A DNA stretch of 64,000 nucleotides from Pelodictyon luteolum (GCA_020721225.1 DYNE01000001.1:55603-119602), one strand, 5' to 3'. Positions 11,422-22,222 are shown, numbered from the stretch's first letter. Made by a program: numbers and translations. Notes: generated by a model not told the origin, from the letters alone.

Positions 11422-12897
11422 TTACATCGAGAGGATCTCGATTCGCTTTTTTATCTCTTCTATTTTTTTTCGCTCGTCACTTATAGTTTCAACTCTTTTT
11501 TCTATAGTGTTGAGAGCATGAATGACTGTTGAGTGATCGCGACCACCGAAATGAAGGCCTATGGTCTTCAGAGACGATTCCGTAAGAAGCTTTGCCAGAT
11601 ACATAGCCATCTGTCTTCCTGCAGCAATTTCCTTTTTCTTTGATTTTCCTTTCAGGTCGTTGGGAGTGATGCTGTAGAATGAGCATACGGCTTTTTCGAT
11701 AGTGTCCAGAGTCAACTGCTTTGTTGTATGTCTGATGATATCTTTCAGAGTTGATTTCGTGAACTGCAGATCGATTTCCTGATTGTCCAGAGATTGTGCG
11801 GCAAGCAGTTTAACGATGCATCCCTCAAGCTCTCTGACGTTTTCGGTGACGTTGGTGGCAATGAATTCAATAACCGCTTCATCCAGATTGACACCGCTCT
11901 GATGCAATTTACTGAGGATGATAGCTTTTCTTGTTTCATAGTCGGGAGGTTGTATGTCCGCGGAAAGTCCCCAGTTAAAGCGGGAAATGAGGCGATCTTC
12001 TATCCCCTTGATCTCTTTTATGGGACGGTCGGCCGAAAGAATGATCTGTTTATTGGACTGGTGAAGGGTATTGAAAATATGGAATATTTCTTCCTGAGTT
12101 TTTTCCTTTCCGGCAAAGAACTGGATATCGTCGATGATAAGGACATCGATTGTTCGGTAGAACGAGGAAAATTCCTGAATTTTTCCGTTCTGAATCGCAT
12201 TGACGAAGTCTATGGCGAATTTTTCGCTCGAAACATAGAGAACCTTTTCGGAGAGGCAGTTTGTGCGGACACTGTTTCCGATTGCCTGTATCATGTGTGT
12301 TTTTCCTAATCCGACTCCGCCATAGATAACCAGAGGGTTGAAGGCGTTTTGGCCCGGATTCTGCGCGATGGATTTTGATGCGGCAAACGCAAGGGAGTTA
12401 CAATCGCCGCGAATAAGCGTGTCGAAGGTGTATTTAGTGTTCAAATGCGTCTCAAAACGCATAAGATTTCGCTCATAATCTCTTCGTTCAGATGCTATTG
12501 CCTGATTTTCAGATTGTTCTGCCCGGCAATCATTATTGGGGGTGTTCTGATGAGGTAATTCGATCGTAACCGGTTGCCCCTGAGATTTATCCATAACGAT
12601 GGAGTACATCAGTTTCGCATCAGGGCCGATAACGTCTTTCAGTGCCTGTTTCAGATAGGATGAGTAGTTTTCCTCGATCCACTCGTAAAAAAACTGGCTT
12701 GGAACTTCAATAGTAAGTTCACTTCCTGAAAAATTGACAGGTTTTATAGGGAGAAACCAGGTTTTGAAAGCAAGTGGATTTATTTTGTCTTTTATCGCAT
12801 TCAGGCAAGAACTCCAGACCTGATGCTCTAATGAGGAGCTTTTCGGGTGCTTTTGAGGGAGGACTCCGTTTTGTACATGAGAGGTTGCTTCGGGCAT
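11422..12897 (-). CDS. dnaA: Chromosomal replication initiator DnaA
   Basis: [22 protein letters not shown] Walker [21 protein letters not shown]-terminal [11 protein letters not shown] DnaA-box binding signature. Confidence 0.98.
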   Translation of the reverse strand: MPEATSHVQNGVLPQKHPKSSSLEHQVWSSCLNAIKDKINPLAFKTWFLPIKPVNFSGSELTIEVPSQFFYEWIEENYSSYLKQALKDVIGPDAKLMYSIVMDKSQGQPVTIELPHQNTPNNDCRAEQSENQAIASERRDYERNLMRFETHLNTKYTFDTLIRGDCNSLAFAASKSIAQNPGQNAFNPLVIYGGVGLGKTHMIQAIGNSVRTNCLSEKVLYVSSEKFAIDFVNAIQNGKIQEFSSFYRTIDVLIIDDIQFFAGKEKTQEEIFHIFNTLHQSNKQIILSADRPIKEIKGIEDRLISRFNWGLSADIQPPDYETRKAIILSKLHQSGVNLDEAVIEFIATNVTENVRELEGCIVKLLAAQSLDNQEIDLQFTKSTLKDIIRHTTKQLTLDTIEKAVCSFYSITPNDLKGKSKKKEIAAGRQMAMYLAKLLTESSLKTIGLHFGGRDHSTVIHALNTIEKRVETISDERKKIEEIKKRIEILSM

Positions 12898-13038
12898 ACA
12901 GGCATAGAATTAGTAAAAAAAACGAGGGGAAGAACAGAGTCATCAACATTGAATGTTCACAAGTTACTGTTTTCGGTGGATAAAAAACAATTTAACGTCC
13001 GAAAAAACAATGGATCGCAGGCTGTTTCTCCGGCCGGG

Positions 13039-13196
13039 TTATCAACAGTGTATTTAATTTTATTATTGTTATTTATGAGTTTTTTGACCGAACTTTATCA
13101 ACATCTGCCGGCAAGGCGGAACGCGCATGAGGTATGGCTTGTTAGGTGGTTGAGTTTTTTTATCAACAAGTTATCAACAGTGTTGATAACTTGTTG
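13039..13196. promoter_or_regulatory. oriC: oriC core: DnaA-box cluster with a large inverted repeat
   Basis: TTATCAACA at 13039-13047, 13095-13103, 13160-13168, 13171-13179 and reverse TGTTGATAA at 13181-13189; AT-rich tract ~13049-13090; located between divergent dnaA and rpmH. Confidence 0.85.
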
Positions 13197-13338
13197 TAGG
13201 CGCTATATTTTTTTCCCTCAGGAGTCTCTGCGTCATTATTTACTGTGCGTTCGCCTATTTGTTTATAATTATTCTATGTGCTACATTACAGGCCTATAAT
13301 TTTTACATTATTTCTCATAACGTCTGGAGTAATCAGCG

Positions 13339-13500
13339 ATGAAAAGAACATTTCAGCCAAGCAATAGAAAAAGAAGGAACAAACACGGTTTCAGACTGAG
13401 GATGTCTACAAAAAACGGACGCAGGGTTCTTGCATCGAGAAGAGCGAAAGGCCGTCACCGTCTTACCGTCAGCTGTGAAATGGGTACTGCGACTAAATAG
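13339..13500 (+). CDS. rpmH: 50S ribosomal protein L34
   Basis: 53 aa [53 protein letters not shown]; below the ORF-track length cutoff. Confidence 0.98.
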   Translation: MKRTFQPSNRKRRNKHGFRLRMSTKNGRRVLASRRAKGRHRLTVSCEMGTATK

Positions 13501-13559
13501 TTGTTTGCCGAAGGGGCCCGTGAAGGTCGTTGATTTTCTGAACCCTGCTCTTTTACGTC

Positions 13560-13979
13560 TTGACTATTGTGTATCTCAATTCGTTGCGAAAGCATGAAAT
13601 ACTGAGAAGAAAGCAAGTGATCTCCGAGCTTTTCAGGTGCAGGAAAAGCCTGAAAAGCGATAACATCAAGATTGTCTACGCTTTTCTCGATTCCGGCGGG
13701 AAGCTTCCTGATTCTTCCGCAGCCGCCGTGCTATTTGCCGTCAGCAAAAAATCCGTTCCGAAAGCAGTAATGCGCAACAGGGTTAAGCGATTGATGAAAG
13801 AGGCCTATCGCCTTGAGAAGACGGTTTTGCTGCAGAAAAAGGAACTTCCTGACGCGATACGTGAAAACAGGACGCTCTGTCTTGCGTTTATATATATCGG
13901 CGGGAATCGAAAGCTTCCCGCATTCGCATTGTTCAGGAAGGAGATGAGCAGGTTATTACGTACTCTTAGCAGCGGTTGA
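13560..13979 (+). CDS. rnpA: Ribonuclease P protein component
   Basis: VLFAVSKKSVPKAVMRNRVKRLMKEAYR signature; follows rpmH. Confidence 0.93.
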   Translation: MTIVYLNSLRKHEILRRKQVISELFRCRKSLKSDNIKIVYAFLDSGGKLPDSSAAAVLFAVSKKSVPKAVMRNRVKRLMKEAYRLEKTVLLQKKELPDAIRENRTLCLAFIYIGGNRKLPAFALFRKEMSRLLRTLSSG

Positions 13980-14051
13980 TAATTTTTTGCCGATGTTGGT
14001 GAGGATTTCAGATGCAACTGCATCACTGGTCTTCCGTTTTAAGGTTAAATC

Positions 14052-14336
14052 ATGAAGAGCATGTCATTCTGGAGGATAGTCAATCTGGCGCCGATGGCTT
14101 TGATCAGGTTTTACCGTACCTATCTTTCCGCTCTGCTCGGTCCGTCATGCAAGTATTATCCCACCTGTTCGCAATATGCCCTTGATGCGTACGGAGAGCA
14201 TAATTTTTTTTATGCTTCCTGGCTGACAATCTGGCGGGTGCTTCGCTGCAATCCTTTTTCAAAAGGCGGTTATGATCCGGTGCCGTTGAAATCCGTTAAA
14301 TCTCAGGATAATTTAAAAGAAGGCAATAATGGATAG
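14052..14336 (+). CDS. yidD: Membrane protein insertion efficiency factor YidD
   Basis: [35 protein letters not shown]...[14 protein letters not shown]. Confidence 0.96.
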   Translation: MKSMSFWRIVNLAPMALIRFYRTYLSALLGPSCKYYPTCSQYALDAYGEHNFFYASWLTIWRVLRCNPFSKGGYDPVPLKSVKSQDNLKEGNNG

Positions 14337-16080
14337 AAATTCAGTAACCGGTCTGGCGCTGATAGCTTTGATCATGATTGTCTGGCTCCAGTTTATGTCG
14401 CCGGACAAAAAGAGCGTACAGCCGGATAACAGGCCGAAAGCCCAAACAACGGCAACGGTTTTACAGGAAAAAACTGAAGCGCCCGCTGCTCTCAGATCGG
14501 ATACTTTCGGTGTTTTTGCTGAAGCGTCAACTGGAGCGGAAGAGTTGGTCACGGTTGATAATGAACTGTTTACCATGACGCTTTCGTCGAAAGGCGCCAC
14601 CATCAAGTCTGTCGTGCTTAAGAACCATCTTGATGGCCAGCTTAAGCCTTTCGATCTGGTAAGCAGTCACGACAAGGGAGCGCTTTCATTGTTGTTTCTC
14701 AATGTTGAGGGTAAAAAAATCGATACGCGCGAGCTGTATTTCAGGCTCGTTTCACAGGAAAAAAAACAGACCCTGAGCGGAAAAAAGATAGCTGTTGTAC
14801 GTTATCGTCTCGATATAAACCCGCAGCAGGCCATAGATATTGCCTACAGGTTTTCCGGGAACAGTTACAAGGTTGATTATGATGTGAAGCTGACCGGATT
14901 TGATAATGCTCTTGCGGGTAACGAGTACCAGCTTCAGTGGGATGGCGGTCTGGCTTATTCCGAAAAGAATAGGGAGGATGAGTCGCATAATGCAGTGGCA
15001 GGGGCTTTTCTTGGCGGAAGCCTTGTCAAGATCGACGCTTCCAAGGAGAACCAGACCTATCGTGAGGAGCAGTCAGGCGAGGCCGGATGGGTTGCTGTCC
15101 GTAACAAGTACTTTGTTGCCGCACTTATTCCTGGCAGTAAAACAGAAGGGATCTATCTTGAGGGAAAGAAAGGATCCGGACATTTTGAGGAGTATCTCGC
15201 TTCTTTGAAGATGTCGGTTCCCTCGACGGAGAAGGTTGCTTCAAATCATTTCTCGCTCTACATTGGCCCGCTTGATTACAATACGGTAAAAACTCTCGAT
15301 GCCAATCTGGAAAAAATCATGGATTTCGGCTGGGATTGGCTGACCAGACCGTTTGCCGAGTATGTTATTTTACCGGTGTTTACCTGGATGAATGGTTTTA
15401 TCAGTAATTATGGTCTGATTATAATTATTTTTGCACTCCTGATCAAGCTGGTTACCTATCCGCTTTCGATGGCATCGACCAAGTCGATGAAAAAAATGGC
15501 AGCTCTCCAGCCGATGCTCAAGGAGCTTCAGGAGAAATACAAGGACAATCCGGCAAAGCTGCAAAGCGAGCTGGGACGGATATATAAGGAGGCCGGAGTC
15601 AACCCGCTTGGAGGCTGCCTGCCGGTGGTACTCCAGATGCCGTTGCTTTTTGCGATGTTCTATGTATTCCGTTCTTCGATCCAGCTGCGCCATCACGGAT
15701 TTCTTTGGGCAAAAGATCTCTCTGTGCCTGATTCGATTCTTGATTTCGGTTTCAGCATTCCGGTTTACGGAGATCATATAGCGGTGTTTCCCATTCTCAT
15801 GGGAGTGACTGTTTTCATACAGCAGAAAATCACTCCAACGACTCAGAGCAATGATCAGATGAAGATGATGCTCTATATTTTCCCTGTAACGATGCTGCTG
15901 TTTTTTAATAATCTGCCTGCCGGGCTCGGTCTCTACTATCTGATGTTCAACGTGTTCAGCGTGGCACAGCAGTTTTACATCAACAGCACAACGTCAACTG
16001 ATGATGTACCGAAAGCTGCGCTTGAGGCTGCGTCGGCAGCAGTTGCTTCTAAAAAGAAAAAAGGGAGCAGTAAAAAGTAA
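14329..16080 (+). CDS. yidC: Membrane protein insertase YidC
   Basis: 583 aa; [22 protein letters not shown] and [31 protein letters not shown]...[17 protein letters not shown]. Confidence 0.97.
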   Translation: MDRNSVTGLALIALIMIVWLQFMSPDKKSVQPDNRPKAQTTATVLQEKTEAPAALRSDTFGVFAEASTGAEELVTVDNELFTMTLSSKGATIKSVVLKNHLDGQLKPFDLVSSHDKGALSLLFLNVEGKKIDTRELYFRLVSQEKKQTLSGKKIAVVRYRLDINPQQAIDIAYRFSGNSYKVDYDVKLTGFDNALAGNEYQLQWDGGLAYSEKNREDESHNAVAGAFLGGSLVKIDASKENQTYREEQSGEAGWVAVRNKYFVAALIPGSKTEGIYLEGKKGSGHFEEYLASLKMSVPSTEKVASNHFSLYIGPLDYNTVKTLDANLEKIMDFGWDWLTRPFAEYVILPVFTWMNGFISNYGLIIIIFALLIKLVTYPLSMASTKSMKKMAALQPMLKELQEKYKDNPAKLQSELGRIYKEAGVNPLGGCLPVVLQMPLLFAMFYVFRSSIQLRHHGFLWAKDLSVPDSILDFGFSIPVYGDHIAVFPILMGVTVFIQQKITPTTQSNDQMKMMLYIFPVTMLLFFNNLPAGLGLYYLMFNVFSVAQQFYINSTTSTDDVPKAALEAASAAVASKKKKGSSKK

Positions 16081-16086
16081 CGCGTT

Positions 16087-16680
16087 ATGTCACTGGCAGG
16101 AGAGATTGATGCGGGGATTTTCCGCTGGATAAACCTTTTTCTGGTGCATCCTGCCCTTGATGATCTCATGGTGTTTCTTACCACATTTAAACTCTCTGCA
16201 CATATTTTTCTGCTTGCCGCGCTGTTTATTCTCGTCAGAAGACAGCGCGGCGGTATTGCCGTGCTTCTCATTGCGCTGCTTTCTGTCGGTCTGTCTGATT
16301 ACACCGCATCCGGTATTCTGAAACCTCTTGTTCAGCGTATAAGGCCCTGTTTCGCTCTCGATACATGTCGTCTGCTGGTCAATCAATCTCACTCTTTCTC
16401 TTTCGCTTCTTCACATGCGGCGAATTCGGCTGCCGTCGCCTCGGTGGTATGGATTTTTTTTCACCGCGGAGAGTTCGTCGAAAAGCTGTTTGCCGTTGTG
16501 ATGATAGTTTATGCCGTTCTTGTGGGTTATTCACGGATCTATGTAGGCGTACACTATCCGGGCGATGTGTTTGCCGGCATGCTCATAGGTTGTATGAGTG
16601 CTGCGCTGATCTATCTGTTTTCTTCCTGGCTTTTCAAGAATGCTGTACAGTCTTCGATGCTGAAAAGAGGGGCTGACTGA
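16087..16680 (+). CDS. PAP2-family phosphatase
   Basis: KPLVQRIRPC, SFSFASSHAAN, SRIYVGVHYPGDVFAG phosphatase motifs. Confidence 0.9.
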   Translation: MSLAGEIDAGIFRWINLFLVHPALDDLMVFLTTFKLSAHIFLLAALFILVRRQRGGIAVLLIALLSVGLSDYTASGILKPLVQRIRPCFALDTCRLLVNQSHSFSFASSHAANSAAVASVVWIFFHRGEFVEKLFAVVMIVYAVLVGYSRIYVGVHYPGDVFAGMLIGCMSAALIYLFSSWLFKNAVQSSMLKRGAD

Positions 16681-16682
16681 CT

Positions 16683-17603
16683 ATGAGCAACAGATACTGG
16701 GGTATCGATCTCGGAGGCAGCAAGATAGAGGTTGTTGTTGCCGATGAGGCGATGAAACCGCTTATACGGAGGAGAATCGCGACAGAGGCGAAAGAGGGTT
16801 ATCAGCACATAACAGGAAGAATTGTCCGTCTGCTCGATATGGTTTCCAGGGAGAGCGGATTTGCCCTTCCGAAGGTTATCGGTATGGGAACTCCGGGAAG
16901 ATATGACGCTGATGCCGGCGTGTTGAAAAACTCCAATACTCTTTGTCTTAACGGCCGGAATCTTAAAGTCGATATCGAGGATCTGCTGCAGTGCGCCGTG
17001 TTGATCGAAAACGATGCCAACTGTTTTGCCCTTGCGGAATCCTTGCTTGGTTCCGGAAGAAATCTCATGAGAGGGAGTGACCGCACGGCATTTGGCATGA
17101 TTATCGGTACCGGAGTGGGAGGAGGCATCGTGTGCGGAGGTCGGGTATTGCATGGCGCACATGGTATTGCGGGTGAATGGGGGCACAATGAACTTGTTCA
17201 TGATGGCGAGCCCTGTTATTGCGGAAAACGGGGCTGTGTCGAGACTGTTATTTCAGGCCCCGCACTTGAGCGTTATTATTGTTCGCTTACAGGTATCTCA
17301 AGATCTCTGCAGGAGATTGCAGGTTTATGTGAAATTGACCGGTCGGCGGAAGCAACGATCGGGCGTCTTGTGGATAACTTCGCCAGAGCTCTTGCATCGG
17401 TTCTTAATATACTTGATCCTGACTGCTGTATTATCGGCGGTGGCGTTGGATGTATCGGTCGGTTGTATTCAAAGGAGTGCATCGGTCTGATTGAACGAAG
17501 TCTTTTCAGCGCTCGATTGCAGATCCCATTATTAAAGCCGCAGCTTGGCGACAGTGCGGGCGTATTCGGAGCGGCATTGCTGGCCGTGAACTCTAAACAA
17601 TGA
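16683..17603 (+). CDS. ROK-family sugar kinase/regulator
   Basis: WGIDLGGSKIEVVV, IENDANCFALAE, GTGVGGGIVCGG, GEWGHNEL, CYCGKRGCVET zinc motif. Confidence 0.93.
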   Translation: MSNRYWGIDLGGSKIEVVVADEAMKPLIRRRIATEAKEGYQHITGRIVRLLDMVSRESGFALPKVIGMGTPGRYDADAGVLKNSNTLCLNGRNLKVDIEDLLQCAVLIENDANCFALAESLLGSGRNLMRGSDRTAFGMIIGTGVGGGIVCGGRVLHGAHGIAGEWGHNELVHDGEPCYCGKRGCVETVISGPALERYYCSLTGISRSLQEIAGLCEIDRSAEATIGRLVDNFARALASVLNILDPDCCIIGGGVGCIGRLYSKECIGLIERSLFSARLQIPLLKPQLGDSAGVFGAALLAVNSKQ

Positions 17604-19042
17604 TTCGTATGGAAGAAACTACCCTGAAAAAAGGTGACGTTATAGAGTTGACGGTTACCGATTTTGCCGATAAGGATAGTTGTTTCGGACGTCTTGATAG
17701 TGGCATCAGCGTAATGATAACCGGCATGCTGGCTCCCGGCGACCGGGTGAAAGCCCTCATCAGAAAAGTGAAGCAACGCTATATCGAGGCTTCAGCCGTT
17801 GAAATGACGATGTTGTCTTCCGATCGGGTAGAGCCGATATGCTCATATTTCGGGGTTTGCGGAGGGTGCAAGCTCATGCATATTTCATACGAGGCACAGT
17901 TGCGTTACAAGCGAAAAAAGGTCATTGACGATCTTGTACATATCGGCGGTTTTATCGATCCTCCCGTACATCCCGTGCTTCCGGCCCGCTCTTCCTGTCA
18001 TTACCGCAACAAGGTCGAGCTTTCCTGTTCGAGTATCCGTTATCTTATGCCGGCAGAGCTTTCGCAGGAGGAGCTTTCCCGTTCGAGGGATTTCGGTCTT
18101 GGATTTCATGCTCCGGGAAACTACGAGAAGGTGATCGACATCGATTACTGCTATCTGGCCAACGAGTCGATGAACAGCGTGCTCAGGCTGACCCGTGAAT
18201 TTGCTCTCGCCAATCGCCTCGCCCCTTATGCGGTCAAAGCTCACGCCGGCTTTCTGCGCAATCTGGTGCTGCGTACAAGCGAGCATACCGGGAGGCTTAT
18301 GGTCAATATCGTTACTTCATGGTATGACCGCGAATTGATGGCCCGTTATGTCGATATGCTTGTCGCCGCGCTTCCGGATCAGGATCTGACGGTTGTAAAC
18401 AATGTCACGACAAAAAAGAACACGGTTGCTACAGGTGAGCAGGAGTACGTGGTTTATGGTGAGGGGACGCTGACGGAACGGCTTGGCGAACTCGATTTCA
18501 GGGTTTCGGCAAACTCTTTTTTCCAGACTAACTCATCACAGGCCGCAGTTCTCTACGCCGAGATACTCAAAGTGGCAGGAATCAGGCCGGATGATACCGT
18601 TTATGATCTTTACTGCGGCACCGGTACCATAACGCTTTATCTTGCAGGGCACTGCCGAATGGCTGCAGGGTTGGAGGTTGTAGAGAGTTCACTCAGTGAT
18701 GCGGCAAAGAACGCCGATTTGAATGGCATCACCAATGCAGTGTTTTTTCAGACAGATCTGAAAGATTTTCATGCGATGCTGCAGAAGCTTGGAAATTATG
18801 ATGCCCCAGGTGTCATTGTGACGGACCCTCCAAGAGCCGGCATGCATCCGAAAGCTCTTGAAACCATGCTCAAGCTCGGAGCCCGTACGATCGTCTATGT
18901 GAGCTGTAATCCGTCTAATCTTGCCAGGGACGGCAAGGAGATCGCCCGTAACGGATACCGGCTGGTTTCAGTGCAGCCGGTCGATATGTTTCCTCACACG
19001 GTGCATGTAGAAAGCGTTGCCTGTTTCGAGAGGGAGCTGTAG
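17600..19042 (+). CDS. 23S rRNA (uracil)-methyltransferase, RlmD/TrmA family
   Basis: TRAM-like N-term, CSYFGVCGGCKLMH Fe-S cysteines, YDLYCGTGTITLYLA, VTDPPRAGMHPKAL, YVSCNPSNLARD. Confidence 0.92.
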   Translation: MIRMEETTLKKGDVIELTVTDFADKDSCFGRLDSGISVMITGMLAPGDRVKALIRKVKQRYIEASAVEMTMLSSDRVEPICSYFGVCGGCKLMHISYEAQLRYKRKKVIDDLVHIGGFIDPPVHPVLPARSSCHYRNKVELSCSSIRYLMPAELSQEELSRSRDFGLGFHAPGNYEKVIDIDYCYLANESMNSVLRLTREFALANRLAPYAVKAHAGFLRNLVLRTSEHTGRLMVNIVTSWYDRELMARYVDMLVAALPDQDLTVVNNVTTKKNTVATGEQEYVVYGEGTLTERLGELDFRVSANSFFQTNSSQAAVLYAEILKVAGIRPDDTVYDLYCGTGTITLYLAGHCRMAAGLEVVESSLSDAAKNADLNGITNAVFFQTDLKDFHAMLQKLGNYDAPGVIVTDPPRAGMHPKALETMLKLGARTIVYVSCNPSNLARDGKEIARNGYRLVSVQPVDMFPHTVHVESVACFEREL

Positions 19043-19053
19043 CCCCTCTTCTT

Positions 19054-19165
19054 CAAAATCTGTATCGAAATCGGTTTCCAAATCGAAATCGATTTCCTCT
19101 CTCCCGTCCTTCCGAAATCGCCTATGGTGGCGAACCTGCGTGTTCGTCCCCAAGTTTCCTATAGA
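19054..19165. repeat. Low-complexity GAAATC/GATTTC tract followed by a short palindromic repeat-like element
   Basis: atcgaaatcggtttccaaatcgaaatcgatttc then GGTGGCGAACCTGCGTGTTCGTCCCC (19127-19152; CGAAC/GTTCG arms) and GTTTCctataGAAAC. Confidence 0.45.
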
Positions 19166-19206
19166 AACCAAGTGTACTTTTTGCTCCGAAATATTTTTAT
19201 AAATAC

Positions 19207-20019
19207 TTATCTCAGTCCTCGTCCCCTGGCTTCCAGGTGTGTTATATACCCAATCTCAGTGAATTCGACTTTAAAATCGGATTTACTCCGTTTACCACGG
19301 AATAGCTTGACGCTTGGATTCTGGCCTCGAAGAATCAGGGCGATGATTTCAAGTGCCTCGCCAGTTATTTCGGGGCCAAAGTAAACACCGGTTAGCGCTT
19401 CCGCCTCATAGTGATAGAGAGTATCAACATTCTTGTGAACTATGCGCCACTCCTGTTCATAGAGCCATGATTTCGACTTGATCAGATAAAAATCTTTGGC
19501 TGCATTGGTTGCCTCTAAATCAGACCCTATCAGGTAAGGGATTACAGAAGCATCGGGCACACGATCGACGTATTTGACTTGATCAGCTTGTGAGAATGGT
19601 AGGTGATCTGTTGAAAATTCCAGGCAAAACCCCTTGTATTTCCCCCCATAGTGACCCCACATGAGAAGATCGTTGTTGATCTCTGAAAAACACGTTATCC
19701 CTCGCTCTTTGCCAAAGCGTTCAACAGTTGATGATATGGCTTCAGCGCCAATTCGCTGAAACATTTCTTGCAATTCATCAACCGGCATTTGCTCGAATTT
19801 CAGCTTTGCCTCCTGTGGCGTTGTCTCGTCGGTGAGATAATGCTGCCGGATAGACTCGACCTCTTGAGGTGATGGCTGCAACACGACAGGGTTGGTTGCA
19901 CAGTCGTATGGATCGTTGAAGTCCAATGGTGATCCAAAATAGATCCCTTGCGCCTTAAGATTCTCAAGTGCCTGAGTGCTGAACGCCTCGTACTTGTAAA
20001 GCTTTGGCGGAAGCTTCAT
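19207..20019 (-). CDS. DUF2971 domain protein
   Basis: 270 aa; LYKYEAFSTQALENLKAQGIYFGSPLDFNDPYDC ... ITCFSEINNDLLMWGHYGGKYKGFCLEF. Confidence 0.85.
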   Translation of the reverse strand: MKLPPKLYKYEAFSTQALENLKAQGIYFGSPLDFNDPYDCATNPVVLQPSPQEVESIRQHYLTDETTPQEAKLKFEQMPVDELQEMFQRIGAEAISSTVERFGKERGITCFSEINNDLLMWGHYGGKYKGFCLEFSTDHLPFSQADQVKYVDRVPDASVIPYLIGSDLEATNAAKDFYLIKSKSWLYEQEWRIVHKNVDTLYHYEAEALTGVYFGPEITGEALEIIALILRGQNPSVKLFRGKRSKSDFKVEFTEIGYITHLEARGRGLR

Positions 20020-20094
20020 TTTTCGATCAGTTTAATGACGGGTATGGCTGGTGAAGGGGCATTCGGAGGTGAAGCGATTGCGTTGGAAAAATTA

Positions 20095-20589
20095 TCATCG
20101 TTCTCCACCCAAAATAAAACGAGCCCGCTCCACACGCAACATTTCATAAGGTGTCATGAATCGCAGATGGAGTCCGATGCAGGCATTGGGAATCTTGATG
20201 CGGCGTAGGGAGTTGGCGGGTACTTCGTGCGTTACGACCACGTGTCCGCCTGAAAGTGCATGGGCTACAAGATAGAAATCCGCTACCTGGAGAAAGGTGT
20301 TGATTGCCGCAGGTTCGTACTCCTGACTGGTTGCCCATGAGCTTACCTGACCAAATTTTTCAATTGTCCGGCTATCGGTACCGAGAAACAAATTCCATGC
20401 ATGATTGTTCATCCAGTTGGTCAGTTCATCAGCCCCGGCAGCAATTTCGTCAGCAACCTTGTCGATGCTGAAAACCTTTCCTGTAGCATTGCTTTCGATC
20501 AGCCATTCCCAAAATGCAGGGCAGAAATCAAGGCCGTAATGCAGATTTTTGGCCTGGATGAAAACATTGGCGTCGAGCAGGTAGGTCAT
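20095..20589 (-). CDS. DUF4411 PIN-like putative toxin
   Basis: MTYLLDANVFIQAKNLHYGLDFCPAFWEWL ... VADFYLVAHALSGGHVVVTHE; overlaps the metallopeptidase gene. Confidence 0.85.
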   Translation of the reverse strand: MTYLLDANVFIQAKNLHYGLDFCPAFWEWLIESNATGKVFSIDKVADEIAAGADELTNWMNNHAWNLFLGTDSRTIEKFGQVSSWATSQEYEPAAINTFLQVADFYLVAHALSGGHVVVTHEVPANSLRRIKIPNACIGLHLRFMTPYEMLRVERARFILGGER

Positions 20590-21737
20590 GGCATCACTCC
20601 CAATTCATGAGCAGCCTCGTAAAACGTTGCCGATTTGCGAATGCCAAGCAGACGGAATGCGTCTCTGAAGAGGGTATGACCTTCCAAAGCACTGGAAAGT
20701 ACGGCTCGAGCAAAGCGTTTGCCGTTACGCGCGCCAAGAGTCCGGTAGAAATCGCCTCCGCCGCTTTTGTTTCCTTCAAGCGAAAGAATGCGATCAAGCT
20801 CTTGCCGATAGCATTGGTTCATTGCCTCCCGGGTCATGAGACCGGCTTCATACAAACGTCGAAGTACGACAAGGGTGCTGACTTTGAAAAACCGCGCAAG
20901 CCGTTGCAGTTCATCGTTGACTGCCAGTGCGGAATTATAAACAGCGTGCAGCTCATCGGCAGGTACCAGCAATTCGGCTGCGACATGGTTGCACCATCGC
21001 TCGATCTGCTGATCAGGAAGAACTCCGGCTTCCGGGGCAGACAGGCCGGTTGCTGCAAGCCAGAGGTGCGCCAGTTCATGTGCCAATGTAAACATCTGCG
21101 CGGCTTTGCTGTCGGCCGTATTCAGAAACACCAGCGGCGCGAACTCATCGGCGAGAGCAAAACCACGGAACTCTTTTGTATCCAATTTCCGATGGCTGTT
21201 ACTGCCGACAATTGAGGTGGCCATGACAAGCACACCGGCATCTTCTGCCTTTGCGACAAGCTGACGCAGTGCATCTGTCCATGTTGGCAGTGTTTGCCGT
21301 TCAGCGACAGAGAGTAACAGAGTCTGGCGCATCTGTGCAGCAACAGTTTCAGGATTGTCAGTTAGTGTAACACTTCCGACAAACAGTAATGGCTGTAATC
21401 CCTGCATCAGGGCATAGTCGCGATACCACTCCTGTCGTTGCTGGCACAGAAAGATAGTGTCGAGCAATGCTGTGCTGGGTTCACGAAAAAGAGTGTCATG
21501 ATGAGTGCGGAAATCCGGAACAGGCAAGGGAACCTCCGGAGGGTCCGGGAGGAAAAAATATCCAAACGGGGTATGCGTGAGCCGGGCAAACTCCTCCAGT
21601 TGTTTCAAAGTTGGCAGTGCTTCGCCTCTCAGCCATAATGGCCATTTCCTGAACCGTTTTTCCAGCTCGGTATCACTGAGCCAAGCCCTGCTGGCCGCCC
21701 ACTGCAATACAGGAATGGAAGCAGGAACCGTGCTCAT
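20586..21737 (-). CDS. ImmA/IrrE-family metallopeptidase with XRE-like N-terminus (putative antitoxin)
   Basis: MFTLAHELAHLWLA (HExxH), N-terminal LPTLKQLEEFARLTHTPFGYFFLPDPPE typical of XRE-COG2856 proteins; 4-bp overlap with the DUF4411 gene. Confidence 0.85.
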   Translation of the reverse strand: MSTVPASIPVLQWAASRAWLSDTELEKRFRKWPLWLRGEALPTLKQLEEFARLTHTPFGYFFLPDPPEVPLPVPDFRTHHDTLFREPSTALLDTIFLCQQRQEWYRDYALMQGLQPLLFVGSVTLTDNPETVAAQMRQTLLLSVAERQTLPTWTDALRQLVAKAEDAGVLVMATSIVGSNSHRKLDTKEFRGFALADEFAPLVFLNTADSKAAQMFTLAHELAHLWLAATGLSAPEAGVLPDQQIERWCNHVAAELLVPADELHAVYNSALAVNDELQRLARFFKVSTLVVLRRLYEAGLMTREAMNQCYRQELDRILSLEGNKSGGGDFYRTLGARNGKRFARAVLSSALEGHTLFRDAFRLLGIRKSATFYEAAHELGVMP

Positions 21738-22018
21738 GTTTCAGCGTGAAAGTTTAAAAAATTCGCTGCCATTATCCGCCGGGTAGGGAACGAAAAATAA
21801 ATATAACATACGAAACGCATTTAACGTGCCCCGCGTCGTACTATACCTTACGTCCCAACCCTCATTCTGCAATTGGAACCGCTACTCAGCTATCGATGCA
21901 GGCCTGATTAGTGATTACGGCAGGATGGAATCATTTATATGATTGTGTCGTATATTGTACGCGATAGCAGTGTACACGAAGAAAATTTACAAGAAAAGCT
22001 GATGTTGAAAATATCACC

Positions 22019-22222
22019 GTGAGCGCCGATGCGGAGCTTATTCGCAAGGCGAGGGAAAAGGCGCAGCGTGAACATACCACCCTGAACGAAACCTTCAGAG
22101 GCTGGCTCAGGCAGTATGTCAAGGCAGAGGTACGGGTAAGGGAGTTCTATGCTCTGATGCAATCTCTCGACTATGTCAGGCCTGTTAGAACGTTCAGCCG
22201 GGCGGAGTTGAATGAACGGTAA
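22019..22222 (+). CDS. Small VapB-like antitoxin (start uncertain; GTG or further upstream)
   Basis: SADAELIRKAREKAQREHTTLNETFRGWLRQY ribbon-helix-helix-like; overlaps a PIN pseudogene. Confidence 0.6.
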   Translation: MSADAELIRKAREKAQREHTTLNETFRGWLRQYVKAEVRVREFYALMQSLDYVRPVRTFSRAELNER

